Positions 36,684 to 45,587 are shown, counted from the first letter of the stretch. The stretch: DNA of 64,000 bases from an uncultured Mobiluncus sp. (GCF_947087965.1 NZ_CAMUES010000004.1:1-64000), one strand, 5' to 3'. Notes: generated by a model from the letters alone, not told the origin. A program made the numbers and translations.

Positions 36684-38372
36684 ATGAAAAACGTGGTGAT
36701 TATTGGCGGAGGCACAGGCGGCACAGTCACAGCAAACTCACTGGTGCGCCGCTTGGACAGCAAAGAATACCGAATCACTGTCATCGATTATTCCGCCCGG
36801 CATTACTACCAGCCCGGTTTTGTCTCGCTGACTATGGGAAAAGTTCCCAACCCACTACTGTGGCGATGGCGGCGGCGAACTTTTCTACCCGGTATCCGAT
36901 TCCTTCAGGATAAAGTCATCGCGGTGGATCCGGTCGCGAAAACGATTACCACTCAGGCCAAAAGCATTTCCTACGATTACCTGGTTTTGGCGACGGGATG
37001 CGAGTGCCGTCCCGAGCTGGTCGAGGGAATGACGAGGGGAACTGTCCTGAACACGGGGATTTATTCTTTCTATACCCTGGCCTGGGCGCGGCGCTTGCGC
37101 CGGGCACTGCAGACCTTCGACCACGGCCGCCTGGTGGTGCATATCTCTGAATTTCCTATCCGCTGCCCCGTAGCTCCGATTGAGTTCGCTCTGAAAGCCG
37201 ATCACTATTTCTTTGAACACCGGGTTCGCGACGATATCGAAATCATGATTGTCACCCCGCAATCCCAGGTTTTTGAGCAGCCCGTAGCCGCTCGGAATCT
37301 TTCTAACCTCTTGCGCCTACGCGACATCGAGGTTAAGCCTGACTTCGTGGTGCGCCACATCGATGCCGGAGAAAAACGAATGTACTCCTACGATGGGAAG
37401 GTTGTTGACTACGACATGCTGGTGACCGTTCCCCCCATGCGCGGTCAGCAGTTCATCGTGGATTCCGGACTGGGCGATGAGATGGGATTTATTCATCCCG
37501 ACCTGGAAACCCTGCAACATCGTGAATACCCGGATATTTTTGTCATTGGCGACACTGCCGATTTACCGACTTCCAAATCAGGTTCCGCAAGTGTATACCA
37601 ATCTCGGGTATTAGTTTCTAACTTGCTTGATTACATGGCCGGCAGACCGATGGTTCGCCATTATGACGGTCACGCCATGTGCATTGTCGACACAGGTTAC
37701 CACCAGGCAACCGTGATTGACCGTTCTTACACCGTGCCCGCAGTGACTGGAAAATGGATTTTTCCCTATTTGGGCCCCCTGTCCCTGCTAAAGCAGAGTC
37801 GCAGAAACCACCTCATAAAACGGTTCATGTTCGTGTTCTACAGTGTGCTCATGGTGGGTCTGCGAATTTTCGATAGAATTTCTCATATACAGCTTTTGGG
37901 TAAGGAATTTAGTCGGTGGGGTCTGCGGCCTGACGGTACGACTCCACTCAGCACTCCGAATCTCTCTCAAGATTCCGCAAGTTTTATCGCCCCCACTTGG
38001 AAACGCCATCCCAACGCTTGTCTGGCGGCGGCGATATCCACAAAAGTTTTAGAAATTCCTGTGCTTCGCGAGGCCGGTGGGGTGCGTATTGACGTGAACT
38101 CGGAAGGGTTCATGACCAAGCCACATCAGTGGACTCCCGAGATTGGGGCTGACCTGGCTCGCGCAATTAACTTAGAGATGACGCCCCGACACTGGGAAGT
38201 CATCGAATTCGCGCGGGACAGCTTTGCAAAATACCATGTCAGCCCCACGCTGAGACGTCTCGAAATGGCGGGAGGCTTCCCGATTTCCGAACTGTTCGAG
38301 CTTTTCCCCTTTAAACCGGGGAAACTTATCGCCTACGTGGCCGGAATTCCCAAACCAGTAGGCTGTATCTAG
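36684..38372 (+). CDS. SQR-like flavoprotein fused to DsrC/TusE sulfur carrier (copy 2)
   Basis: A 562-residue paralogue of the fusion at 32978. FAD motif IIGGGTGG, ATGCEC (C106, C108), redox Cys in PIRCP (C161), FAD motif YPDIFVIGDTAD and HAMC (C333) fall at the same residue numbers as in copy 1. The C-terminal DsrC/TusE domain (about 465-562) has SEGFMT, YHVSPTLRRLEMAGG and the penultimate Cys561 (PKPVGCI), with Ala550 where canonical DsrC has its second Cys. The linker between the two parts is shorter than in copy 1 and carries one extra Cys (C446). The ATG was chosen over a GTG 12 bases upstream. DsrE2 copy 2 follows after 22 bases. Confidence 0.82.
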   Translation: MKNVVIIGGGTGGTVTANSLVRRLDSKEYRITVIDYSARHYYQPGFVSLTMGKVPNPLLWRWRRRTFLPGIRFLQDKVIAVDPVAKTITTQAKSISYDYLVLATGCECRPELVEGMTRGTVLNTGIYSFYTLAWARRLRRALQTFDHGRLVVHISEFPIRCPVAPIEFALKADHYFFEHRVRDDIEIMIVTPQSQVFEQPVAARNLSNLLRLRDIEVKPDFVVRHIDAGEKRMYSYDGKVVDYDMLVTVPPMRGQQFIVDSGLGDEMGFIHPDLETLQHREYPDIFVIGDTADLPTSKSGSASVYQSRVLVSNLLDYMAGRPMVRHYDGHAMCIVDTGYHQATVIDRSYTVPAVTGKWIFPYLGPLSLLKQSRRNHLIKRFMFVFYSVLMVGLRIFDRISHIQLLGKEFSRWGLRPDGTTPLSTPNLSQDSASFIAPTWKRHPNACLAAAISTKVLEIPVLREAGGVRIDVNSEGFMTKPHQWTPEIGADLARAINLEMTPRHWEVIEFARDSFAKYHVSPTLRRLEMAGGFPISELFELFPFKPGKLIAYVAGIPKPVGCI

Positions 38373-38394
38373 GTTCCTGCAGGAGAGTGAAGTT

Positions 38395-38967
38395 ATGGAC
38401 AAATCCACCGCTGATTTTTTTGACCAGGATTTCTGGCGCGTCTCGGAACCCCTGCTACACGTGGACCAGCGCAAGATGGCCTTTATCTGTTCTAAAGGTA
38501 ACCTCGATATGGCCTACCCGGCGTTGATTATGTCAATCGCAGCTCTTACGGACAAAATCGACGTCAACATTTTCTTTACTTTCTGGGGTCTAGACATCGT
38601 CACGAAACGCACCATGGACTCCCTAAAATTCACCATGCAGGGAAACGCAGCTCTGCATCTTCCCTTCCTGGAAAAAATCCGCCCTGGTTGGGGCAAGCGC
38701 TATATGCCTCCCAGCCTGGGAAATCTTCCGGGAGCCACGCACCTCGCCACCTGGTACATGAATAAAATGATGGAAAAGAACGGCATTCCCCCCGTACGCG
38801 ATTTGTTGGAGCAGATTGTTGAAATGGGCGGTCATCTGTGGGGATGCAAAATGACCGTGGACCTCATGGAGCTGCGCCAGAACATGATGTTTAAAGGGGT
38901 TTCGGGAATCATCACGGCCCCCGAATTCATCAAAAAATCGGAAGGCGCCCAAATTATTTTCATCTAA
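38395..38967 (+). CDS. DsrE2-family sulfurtransferase-like protein (copy 2)
   Basis: A 190-residue paralogue of the protein at 34758, sharing long identical stretches (for example KMAFICSKGNLDMAYPALIM, FFTFWGLDI, MPPSLG, IPPVRDLLEQ). The putative persulfide Cys is in WGCKMTVDL. The N-terminal 25 residues differ from copy 1 (MDKSTADFFDQDFW). AGGAG precedes the ATG by nine bases, and the gene lies 22 bases after the second flavoprotein-DsrC gene, so the two are one operon. No rhodanese or TusA gene is found nearby. The gene is convergent with gluQ. Confidence 0.85.
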   Translation: MDKSTADFFDQDFWRVSEPLLHVDQRKMAFICSKGNLDMAYPALIMSIAALTDKIDVNIFFTFWGLDIVTKRTMDSLKFTMQGNAALHLPFLEKIRPGWGKRYMPPSLGNLPGATHLATWYMNKMMEKNGIPPVRDLLEQIVEMGGHLWGCKMTVDLMELRQNMMFKGVSGIITAPEFIKKSEGAQIIFI

Positions 38968-39018
38968 TCGCGGTTCCTCAGCACACTGGCTTGAGCCGAT
39001 GGTTCCGCGTGACACTGC

Positions 39019-39969
39019 CTAAGGGTGAAAGATAACCGGACCTGGGGGGAGGTTTTCGGGTCTCCAGGTAGTCGCGGCTTGTTGCAGGATTTCTTTCGTG
39101 GGACAGGTCAACAGTTCAGTCGCGTCAGTTTTCGCTACCGACCATCCCAACGTTTCCAACGCTCTCAAGAGAATCTGTTGGTCAGACCACCCCAGGAAGT
39201 TCAGCTCGGGACGGGTCACCGATTTATCTCGCTTGGCTAGGCGCTGCCCCTGCGCATTCATGACCAGCGGCACATGAGCATAACTGGCTGGGCGACCTCC
39301 CAACGTTTCGGTGAGCCAGGCCTGCACCGGAGCGCTGGAGGCCAAATCAGCCCCCCGCACAATCTGATTCACGCCTTGATTCATGTCGTCCACCACCACG
39401 ACCAGCTGATAAGCCCAATCCCCATCGGTACGCCGCAACACGAAGTCGTGGAGCAGACCGGTCAGCGGCCCCAACAGGGAATCTTGTACCGTATATTCCA
39501 CTCCTTGCGGGGCTCGCAGTCGCAAGGCCGGTTTGCGGCCTTGCGCTGCCAGGGCGGCTTGTTTTTCCACCCGCTCTGAATCACCCAATTCCCGGCAGGT
39601 TCCCGGATAAATCCCGGGTTTACCATGCGGGGCGCTGGCAGCGGCTGCGATGTCTGCCCGCGAACAGTAGCATTCGTACACCAGACCCTTTTGTACCAAC
39701 TGTTCCAAAGCTGCTTGGTACAGCTCGTGACGTTGCGACTGGTATACAACCCTTTCATCGCTCTGCAGACCCAGCGCCGTCAGGTCCTCCAGGGCTTGGG
39801 CGGCAAAATCGGAACGAGACCGTCCGGTATCGATATCCTCTATTCGCACCAAGAACTCGCGCCCGCTGGACTTAGCAAACAGGTAGGCTGCCACCGCGGT
39901 GCGCAGATTCCCGAAATGCATGACTCCCGACGGGCTGGGCGCAAACCGGCCAAAGCCGCTTCGACCCAC
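39019..39969 (-). CDS. gluQ: Glutamyl-Q tRNA(Asp) synthetase
   Basis: A 316-residue truncated glutamyl-tRNA synthetase paralogue that attaches glutamate to queuosine at the wobble base of tRNA-Asp. The class I HIGH equivalent is in FAPSPSGVMHFGNLRTAVAAYL and the KMSKS equivalent is RLAKRDKSVT. A zinc site is suggested by YECYCSRADI with CREL further on. It has no anticodon-binding domain, as expected. The GTG start comes one base after the lysS stop, so the two genes are coupled. Two dispersed motif copies lie within (39482-39501 and 39689-39708). Confidence 0.9.
   Translation of the reverse strand: MGRSGFGRFAPSPSGVMHFGNLRTAVAAYLFAKSSGREFLVRIEDIDTGRSRSDFAAQALEDLTALGLQSDERVVYQSQRHELYQAALEQLVQKGLVYECYCSRADIAAAASAPHGKPGIYPGTCRELGDSERVEKQAALAAQGRKPALRLRAPQGVEYTVQDSLLGPLTGLLHDFVLRRTDGDWAYQLVVVVDDMNQGVNQIVRGADLASSAPVQAWLTETLGGRPASYAHVPLVMNAQGQRLAKRDKSVTRPELNFLGWSDQQILLRALETLGWSVAKTDATELLTCPTKEILQQAATTWRPENLPPGPVIFHP
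39482..39501 (-). repeat. Dispersed bipartite motif, weaker copy
   Basis: Plus strand: TCTTGTACC, GTAT, ATTCCAC. It differs from the consensus at two arm positions and encodes VEYTVQD in GluQ. Confidence 0.4.
39689..39708 (-). repeat. Dispersed bipartite motif, copy 5
   Basis: Plus strand: TTTTGTACC, AACT, GTTCCAA. It encodes LEQLVQK in GluQ. Confidence 0.6.
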
Positions 39970-39970
39970 C

Positions 39971-41536
39971 CTACACCCTCTTGACCAGCGGGAACGTAAT
40001 AGTTTCGCGGATTCCTGCTCCGGTCAAGGTCATCAGCAAACGGTCCAGACCCATCCCCATACCGCCGGCGGGAGGCATCCCCTGTTCCATCGAAATGAGG
40101 AAGTCCTCATCCACTTCCATCGCTTCCGGATCTCCGTTGGCGGCATCCAAAGCCTGCTGTTCAAAGCGTGCCCGCTGTACCACCGGGTCGTTCAACTCGG
40201 AATATCCGGTGGCAACTTCAAAGCCGCGAATCATCAAATCCCACTTTTGCACCTGGCCGGGCTTGTCAGGGTGCGTCTTAACCAGGGGCGAAGTGTCCTC
40301 GGGGAAATCACAAACAAAGGTCGGCTGCCACAATTTGTCGCCAACCAGTTCTTCCCACAGGACTTCCACGATTTTTCCGGAGGTATAGTAGGGTTCCAGC
40401 TCAATGTCGAGCCGATCCGCCAAAGCGACCAAGGCATCCTTCGGGGTACGTACCGTCACTTCTTGGCCCAGTGCCTCAGACAGGGAACCATAGAGGTCAA
40501 TCCACTTCCATTCCCCGGATAAATCGAACTGAGTGCCATCGTTCAATGTCACGACTTCGGAACCAAACACGTCCCGGGCGCAGCGCTGAATCATCTCCCG
40601 AGTCAGGTCAGCAATCTGATGGTAGTCCCCGTAAGCGCAATACACCTCCATCATGGTGAATTCCGGGGAGTGCGAAGAATCCGCGCCTTCGTTACGGAAG
40701 TTCCTGTTGATTTCAAAAACCTTGTCTATTCCGCCAATCAGGCAGCGCTTCAGGAACAGCTCCGGGGCAATACGCAGGTAGAGCTCCGTGTCGTAGGCGT
40801 TCATGTGGGTCACAAAAGGACGGGCGGCAGCCCCGCCGTGCAAGTTTTGCAGCATGGGGGTTTCTACCTCGAGGTAGCCGTGCTCATCCAGGTAGCGGCG
40901 CAGCGTTTGCACCACCCGGGAGCGATTGCGCACCATGTCGCGAGCAGCGGGGCGCATAATCATATCCAGGTCGCGCCGACGAACCCGCATGTCTTCACTC
41001 AACGAGACTTCTTCGCCGGCTTCATTAACGTATGACTTCGGCAAGGGACGCAACGCTTTACAGGTCAGCTGCCAAGAATCCACAAAAATGGACAGTTCTC
41101 CGCGTTTGGAGCTGATGACCCGGCCGTGGACAAACAGGTGATCGCCCAGGTCAACCTCTGCCTTGTAGGCGGACATCGATTCCGGGCCGACTTCCCGCTC
41201 ACTAACCATTATCTGAATGGTGGAACCATTGCCCTCTTGCAAAGTGGCGAAAGCCAGCTTGCCGCTGGAACGCATCAGACGAACCCGCCCGGCCAAGCCG
41301 ACATAATCTTCGGTTTCTTCCCCCGCCTGCAGATCCGGATACTTCTGGCGAACTTCAGAAATGGTTGCGGAAATATCCACGTGTACCGGGTAGGGAGTCC
41401 TGCCCTCGGCCAACATCTTGGCACGCTTTTCCGCACGGATTCGAATCTGTTCAGGAGCCTCGGCCGCATACGTCTCATCGTCGCTCGCCGCCGGCGCTGG
41501 GTTTACTTTCTCAGTTTTGTTTTTGTTTTCAGCCAC
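39971..41536 (-). CDS. lysS: Lysyl-tRNA synthetase (class II)
   Basis: Charges tRNA-Lys with lysine. The 521-residue protein has an N-terminal OB-fold anticodon-binding domain (about 75-185), motif 2 in FRNEGADSSHSPEFTMMEVY and motif 3 in GMGMGLDRLLM near the C-terminus. The N-terminal 35 residues are a charged, probably disordered leader. It is upstream of and coupled to gluQ, and diverges from the small CsoR-like gene across about 130 bases. Confidence 0.95.
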   Translation of the reverse strand: MAENKNKTEKVNPAPAASDDETYAAEAPEQIRIRAEKRAKMLAEGRTPYPVHVDISATISEVRQKYPDLQAGEETEDYVGLAGRVRLMRSSGKLAFATLQEGNGSTIQIMVSEREVGPESMSAYKAEVDLGDHLFVHGRVISSKRGELSIFVDSWQLTCKALRPLPKSYVNEAGEEVSLSEDMRVRRRDLDMIMRPAARDMVRNRSRVVQTLRRYLDEHGYLEVETPMLQNLHGGAAARPFVTHMNAYDTELYLRIAPELFLKRCLIGGIDKVFEINRNFRNEGADSSHSPEFTMMEVYCAYGDYHQIADLTREMIQRCARDVFGSEVVTLNDGTQFDLSGEWKWIDLYGSLSEALGQEVTVRTPKDALVALADRLDIELEPYYTSGKIVEVLWEELVGDKLWQPTFVCDFPEDTSPLVKTHPDKPGQVQKWDLMIRGFEVATGYSELNDPVVQRARFEQQALDAANGDPEAMEVDEDFLISMEQGMPPAGGMGMGLDRLLMTLTGAGIRETITFPLVKRV

Positions 41537-41664
41537 CGTCCTAGTTTAGACCATTCCCCGGTAGCGTTGTTCCGCAAGGGTTTTCCACCTTCAACCGGGT
41601 CCCCGACAGGCTTGCGGCAGGTAAAATAACGCCAAGAGGTTAATCACGTCGTTTAGGGGATTCA

Positions 41665-41928
41665 ATGCAACTTTCCGCCGCTGACAAAATGACTGTTTCC
41701 ACCCGGCTGAGCGAAGCTAAACAGTCCTTAGATGAGGTCATTGGTCTCCTGGATACTGATGCGGACGCGAGCGTATTGATTTCTAAGCTGAACGAGTCAT
41801 CGCGGCGCTTAGACAGAGCCTCTTTCGCACTGATGGTCTCCAGCTTGCAGGGCACAGCCGAAGCCAGTGAACCGGAACGCGCGGCAAACATCAAGCACCT
41901 CGAGCAGCTGTTCCTGCACATCGAGTAA
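41665..41928 (+). CDS. CsoR/FrmR-like small helical protein lacking metal ligands
   Basis: An 87-residue all-helical protein. Its pattern (TRLSEAKQSLDEVIGLLDTDADASVLISKLNESSRRLDRASFALMVSSL, then EHLEQLFLHIE-like ending) aligns with the CsoR/DUF156 repressor fold of Actinobacteria. The cysteine and histidine ligands are absent: the DCEDV position reads DASVL, the ECL position reads LQGT, and there is no Cys in the protein. It may be a non-metal DNA-binding relative or a structural remnant. A ribosome site (AGGGG) precedes the ATG. It is convergent with panD. The family call is moderately sure. Confidence 0.55.
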   Translation: MQLSAADKMTVSTRLSEAKQSLDEVIGLLDTDADASVLISKLNESSRRLDRASFALMVSSLQGTAEASEPERAANIKHLEQLFLHIE

Positions 41929-41944
41929 GCGGCAACACCCGGAG

Positions 41945-42298
41945 TTAGTTAACCGGATGGTTGTTCGCGTCTACGTGCACCACGCGAGGAGTCAGGTTCC
42001 GAGCTGTTTCTTCATCAACAGTGGCGTAAGCGATGATAATGACCAGGTCTCCAGGAACCACCAGCCGAGCAGCGGGTCCGTTCATCTGAATCGTGCCGGA
42101 ACCACGGGTACCGGCAATCGTGTAGGTGGTCAGGCGCGAACCGTTATTGACATCGACCACATCAACTTGTTCCCCCGGCAGGATGTCGGCACGCTGCAGC
42201 AGATCCGCGTCAATAGTGATGGATCCGACATAGTTAATGTCCGCATCGGTCACGGTAGCGCGGTGAATCTTGCCGCTCATCATGGTTCGCATCCGCAT
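41945..42298 (-). CDS. panD: Aspartate 1-decarboxylase
   Basis: A 117-residue pyruvoyl enzyme making beta-alanine from aspartate for pantothenate synthesis. The self-cleavage site is the Gly-Ser bond in YVGSITID, which yields the pyruvoyl group on the new Ser-derived N-terminus. Other conserved parts are SGKIHRATVTDAD and NGPAARL. It lies 149 bases downstream of panC on the same strand and supplies the second substrate of that enzyme. Start at the first Met of MRMRTMMSGKIH; the internal Met codons are alternatives. Confidence 0.93.
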   Translation of the reverse strand: MRMRTMMSGKIHRATVTDADINYVGSITIDADLLQRADILPGEQVDVVDVNNGSRLTTYTIAGTRGSGTIQMNGPAARLVVPGDLVIIIAYATVDEETARNLTPRVVHVDANNHPVN

Positions 42299-42447
42299 AT
42301 TTTCCCCTCAACAGGTTTCCCGATTCGCTCCTCAGGGAGTGATACCCCAGGGGTCTTTCACAGGGTAGTCCGAAAGATGGTACGGCCGCAACATTTCCCC
42401 CGCACGCAAAGCTCACCCCGAAAGGCGCGGCAGAACCCTTGTGACCT

Positions 42448-43284
42448 CTACAGTTGCACGTCCATATTATCTATCAGTCGTGTGGACCCGACTTTCGCCG
42501 CCAACGCTAGGATTGCGTTGCCGTGATAATCGCCAGTAATCGGCACAAACCCCACCGGATTCACCAGGGCGACATAATCCACGTCTATACCCGGCACCGC
42601 TTCGAGGCGCTGCCGCACTTTGGCTGCCAAATCGCCCGCACCAAGGCGGGATGCGTTTTCCCGCCCCCATTTCAGAGCCTGGGAAAGGTTGAGGGCGGTG
42701 TCGCGTTCCTGAGGTGACAGGTAGCGGTTGCGCGAGCTCAAGGCCAGACCGTCAGGTTCCCTGCGGATTTCCACGGGCAAAATAGTCAGGGGGAAGTCCA
42801 GATCAGTAACCATCTGGGAGACAATAGCGAGCTGCTGGGCATCTTTTTTGCCGAAAGCAGCCACATCGGGACGGGCCAAGTGGAACATCTTGCCCACCAC
42901 CAGCAGCACTCCGGCAAAGTGCGTGGGGCGAGTTTTGCCTTCCAGGATTGTGGCGGCGCGACCGGGGTCGAAACGTACCAAAGTCTCGCCAGCCGGATAC
43001 ATCACTTCAGGGGTAGGCGCAAACAGCGCGTCAGCGCCGACCGCCTGGAGCTTGGCAGCATCTCCCGCCAGGTCGCGCGGATAGGTGTCATAATCCTCGC
43101 CGGGAGCGAACTGGGTAGGGTTGACGAATACCGTCACCAGCACGGTATCCGCCTGGTCTTTCGCGGCCCGAACCAAATCTAAATGCCCCTCATGCAGAGC
43201 CCCCATCGTCATGACCAGGCCGAGTCTGCCCTGAACACCTTTGCGCCAAGCCGCCAATTCTTCTCGGGTTTTCAGTAATTCCAC
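42448..43284 (-). CDS. panC: Pantothenate synthetase
   Basis: A 278-residue enzyme joining pantoate and beta-alanine with ATP to make pantothenate. Signatures: MTMGALHEGHLDLVR (HxGH), VFVNPTQF, GKKDAQQL and the ALSSRNRYL loop. The GTG start (MELLKTREEL) has AGAGAGGA about eight bases upstream and lies only four bases after the PH-domain gene's stop, so it is part of the DUF2520–PH–PH–panC operon. An upstream in-frame start would overlap that gene. Confidence 0.93.
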   Translation of the reverse strand: MELLKTREELAAWRKGVQGRLGLVMTMGALHEGHLDLVRAAKDQADTVLVTVFVNPTQFAPGEDYDTYPRDLAGDAAKLQAVGADALFAPTPEVMYPAGETLVRFDPGRAATILEGKTRPTHFAGVLLVVGKMFHLARPDVAAFGKKDAQQLAIVSQMVTDLDFPLTILPVEIRREPDGLALSSRNRYLSPQERDTALNLSQALKWGRENASRLGAGDLAAKVRQRLEAVPGIDVDYVALVNPVGFVPITGDYHGNAILALAAKVGSTRLIDNMDVQL

Positions 43285-43288
43285 GGTC

Positions 43289-45067
43289 TTATTCCTCTCT
43301 GAAAATATCTGTCTGTTCCTCGTTAGAGTCGGCACAAGGCTGCGTATTCGAGATGACGCGTTCCAGCCAGGCGGCTGGGGGTTCCTTCTCGCGCGCCATG
43401 TCCGCGTGTGAGACTTGCAGTTCCCACAGACTTTGCGCGGAGGCAGTAGGCAGATGGTACACCGTGGTTGGCACGACCCCCGGTACCAGGTGCAGTTTAA
43501 CGTTCGCCATTCCCAAAGCCCGTTGCATCGGTCCTTGCCGCAGGGCTACGGATTGCATCCGGCAATGCGGCACGAAGGACACGCGGCGGGTGATTCTTCC
43601 GTCACGAATCATCACCATCGTTGTGGTCAGCACGGCAGCTTTGCGGTTCCACGTAATCCAGTCAAGCCAGCGGGCTTTCGGCGAAGCGGTAAAAATACCG
43701 GGAGCTGACCCGGAGCCGTACATCATGACTTCCAAGAGATTTGTACCGGCTGTTCCAATTTCGGTGCCGTTGAGGTCGGTGACCGCGCCGAGGTCTTGTT
43801 CCATCATCCACAATGCCTGCAAGGCCTGAGTTCGGGTTCCTACCGGCAGCATCACGTGGGAGCTGGTCTTGCTCTTATTGTTACCATTCCCTTCGGCGGC
43901 ACCCTGATATCCGGCCATAGTTAGCTCGACTCGCCACCAGTCCTTGCCCCGCCACAACAGGGGCTGCTTCAAGACTACGGCGTGGACTCGTCCGGGAGGA
44001 ATGGTTTGGGAATCATGGGTCGTCAGTCCGTGACGCAGTCGGATTCCATCTGCAGAAGCCGCCGCGGTAAAGTTCCACCCTTCGTTGACTTTTTGGCCTA
44101 TCGCCGTGATAGTAGCAAAAATACCGGCAAGCACACCGAGCAGAGCTTGAGGTGCCAATAACAGCGCGGCCCAGAAACTGTCCGCGTCACCGCTCATGAA
44201 GATGGCTATCGCCGGGATTAACCCCAGTACCAACAGCAGGGGGATGAGCAGCACCGCGAACCAGGTAGAAATGGAACGCAGAATGGAACCTACCAACATA
44301 TCGGTTGGCACTTCGTAAAGCGTTGTCTCAGGTGCTTCTCCGCTGGCGGCGGGTAAGGCTCCCACCAGTCCGGCCTCACCTATCCCGATAACTTTTGGAC
44401 CATTCGTTAAAGAATTAGTGGTATCCGTCGCGGAGTCAGTTGGGGTTTTTTGACCGGATGCCTTCGATAGCACTTCAGCCCGCAACGCCTGAGCCTGGGA
44501 GGCTTTCAGATACATGATGTCAATCTGAGAACCACTGGCTCCCGCGGAATCTACGTGCAACTTCGCCAAACCGAACAGACGCGGCACTAACGGAGCGATT
44601 ACGTCCACCGCCTGAATCCGGTTTAGCCGCATATGACGTTCTTTTTTGAAAATGATGCCGTGGCGAAACAAAACCGCTTCATCAGTCAGCGCGTAAGCGG
44701 TAAATCTCCAGCTCAGATAGGCAAAGAGAACCAGCAACAGCAGAAGCACCACGATTCCCAGCAGGGAAAAAAGCAGCACCGGCAAGACCTTTCCCCCTGC
44801 TCTTATCGCCGACATCGCCTGGGAAACGTCGCGTATCGAGTCAAGCTGCGAAAGAATGACCGCTACCAGCACCACCAGAGCCCCCCAAACCTGGGTTAGT
44901 GGTGTCAAGGGGTGCACTTTACGCCAAACCGGAGGTTGCGCGGCGACGCTGCTGAGGTCAGAACTGGCCGGAATCCCCTCCGACAAGCCCTGTGAGGGCA
45001 AAGCCGCCGAAGATTCTTTCGGCTTTTCATCCGAGGGTTCCCAGCCCGGATTAATTGGTTGTTTCAT
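43289..45067 (-). CDS. Large bacterial PH-domain (bPH2) membrane protein, YdbT-like
   Basis: A 592-residue membrane protein. Two N-terminal membrane helices (about 60-78 and 98-125) precede the first bPH2 domain (YALTDEAVLFRHGIIFKKERHMRLNRIQAVDV); two further helices near 265-310 precede the second (GIRLRHGLTTHDSQTIPPGRVHAVVL); the third lies at about 480-570 (RDGRITRRVSFVPHCRMQSVALRQGPMQRALG). YdbT-type proteins pair with a small bPH2 protein, as here, and in Bacillus the YdbS/YdbT pair is linked to resistance to membrane-active peptides; the role here is unknown. Start at MKQPINPGW with GAGGAA upstream. A dispersed motif copy is at 43739-43758, in another frame. Confidence 0.8.
   Translation of the reverse strand: MKQPINPGWEPSDEKPKESSAALPSQGLSEGIPASSDLSSVAAQPPVWRKVHPLTPLTQVWGALVVLVAVILSQLDSIRDVSQAMSAIRAGGKVLPVLLFSLLGIVVLLLLLVLFAYLSWRFTAYALTDEAVLFRHGIIFKKERHMRLNRIQAVDVIAPLVPRLFGLAKLHVDSAGASGSQIDIMYLKASQAQALRAEVLSKASGQKTPTDSATDTTNSLTNGPKVIGIGEAGLVGALPAASGEAPETTLYEVPTDMLVGSILRSISTWFAVLLIPLLLVLGLIPAIAIFMSGDADSFWAALLLAPQALLGVLAGIFATITAIGQKVNEGWNFTAAASADGIRLRHGLTTHDSQTIPPGRVHAVVLKQPLLWRGKDWWRVELTMAGYQGAAEGNGNNKSKTSSHVMLPVGTRTQALQALWMMEQDLGAVTDLNGTEIGTAGTNLLEVMMYGSGSAPGIFTASPKARWLDWITWNRKAAVLTTTMVMIRDGRITRRVSFVPHCRMQSVALRQGPMQRALGMANVKLHLVPGVVPTTVYHLPTASAQSLWELQVSHADMAREKEPPAAWLERVISNTQPCADSNEEQTDIFREE
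43739..43758 (-). repeat. Dispersed bipartite motif, copy 6
   Basis: Plus strand: ATTTGTACC, GGCT, GTTCCAA. It encodes IGTAGTN, a reading frame different from copies 1-5. Confidence 0.6.
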
Positions 45068-45086
45068 CTGTCGTTCCTCGCCGTGT

Positions 45087-45587
45087 TCACAATCCCGCTC
45101 GCAAGGATTCACCGCGCGCGGTGAGGATTTGACGTAAGCGATCTGCCTCGTCTCGATCCAGTCCGGGAATGCTCGCCGCCGATTCCATCGAAGCGGTCTT
45201 CATACTGACCTGGGCGATACCGAAAATCCTGTCGATAGGCCCCTGCTGCACATCCACGAACTGCATCCGCCCGTAAGGAATCGCCCACATTTTCTTAAAC
45301 ATGATGCCGCGACGTAAGAACAAATCCCGCTCAGACTCGGCGTAGCCCCATGCCTTAACCTGTCGCGGAATTAACCACAGCTGCCACACCAATAGACCAA
45401 TCGGTACAATTTCTAGGAGCCAAAACCACGACACCCCTTGCGTGAACATCATTGCCCCCGCAAATATCCCGAGAGCCAGCGCGAAAACCACAACCCACAC
45501 CAGTAGCCCCAAAATCCGCACCGTGATGAGCTTCATAGAAATCGGCTTAAACGTCACACCCTCAGGGTTAAATAATTCACCACTCAT
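45087..45587 (-). CDS. Small bPH2-domain membrane protein, YdbS-like
   Basis: A 166-residue protein with two membrane helices near the N-terminus (about 25-50 and 55-72) and one bPH2 domain (ERDLFLRRGIMFKKMWAIPYGRMQFVDVQQGPIDRIFGIAQVSMKTAS). It lies directly upstream of the large bPH2 protein and the two presumably act together in the membrane. It follows the DUF2520 gene by 50 bases in the same operon. Confidence 0.8.
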   Translation of the reverse strand: MSGELFNPEGVTFKPISMKLITVRILGLLVWVVVFALALGIFAGAMMFTQGVSWFWLLEIVPIGLLVWQLWLIPRQVKAWGYAESERDLFLRRGIMFKKMWAIPYGRMQFVDVQQGPIDRIFGIAQVSMKTASMESAASIPGLDRDEADRLRQILTARGESLRAGL

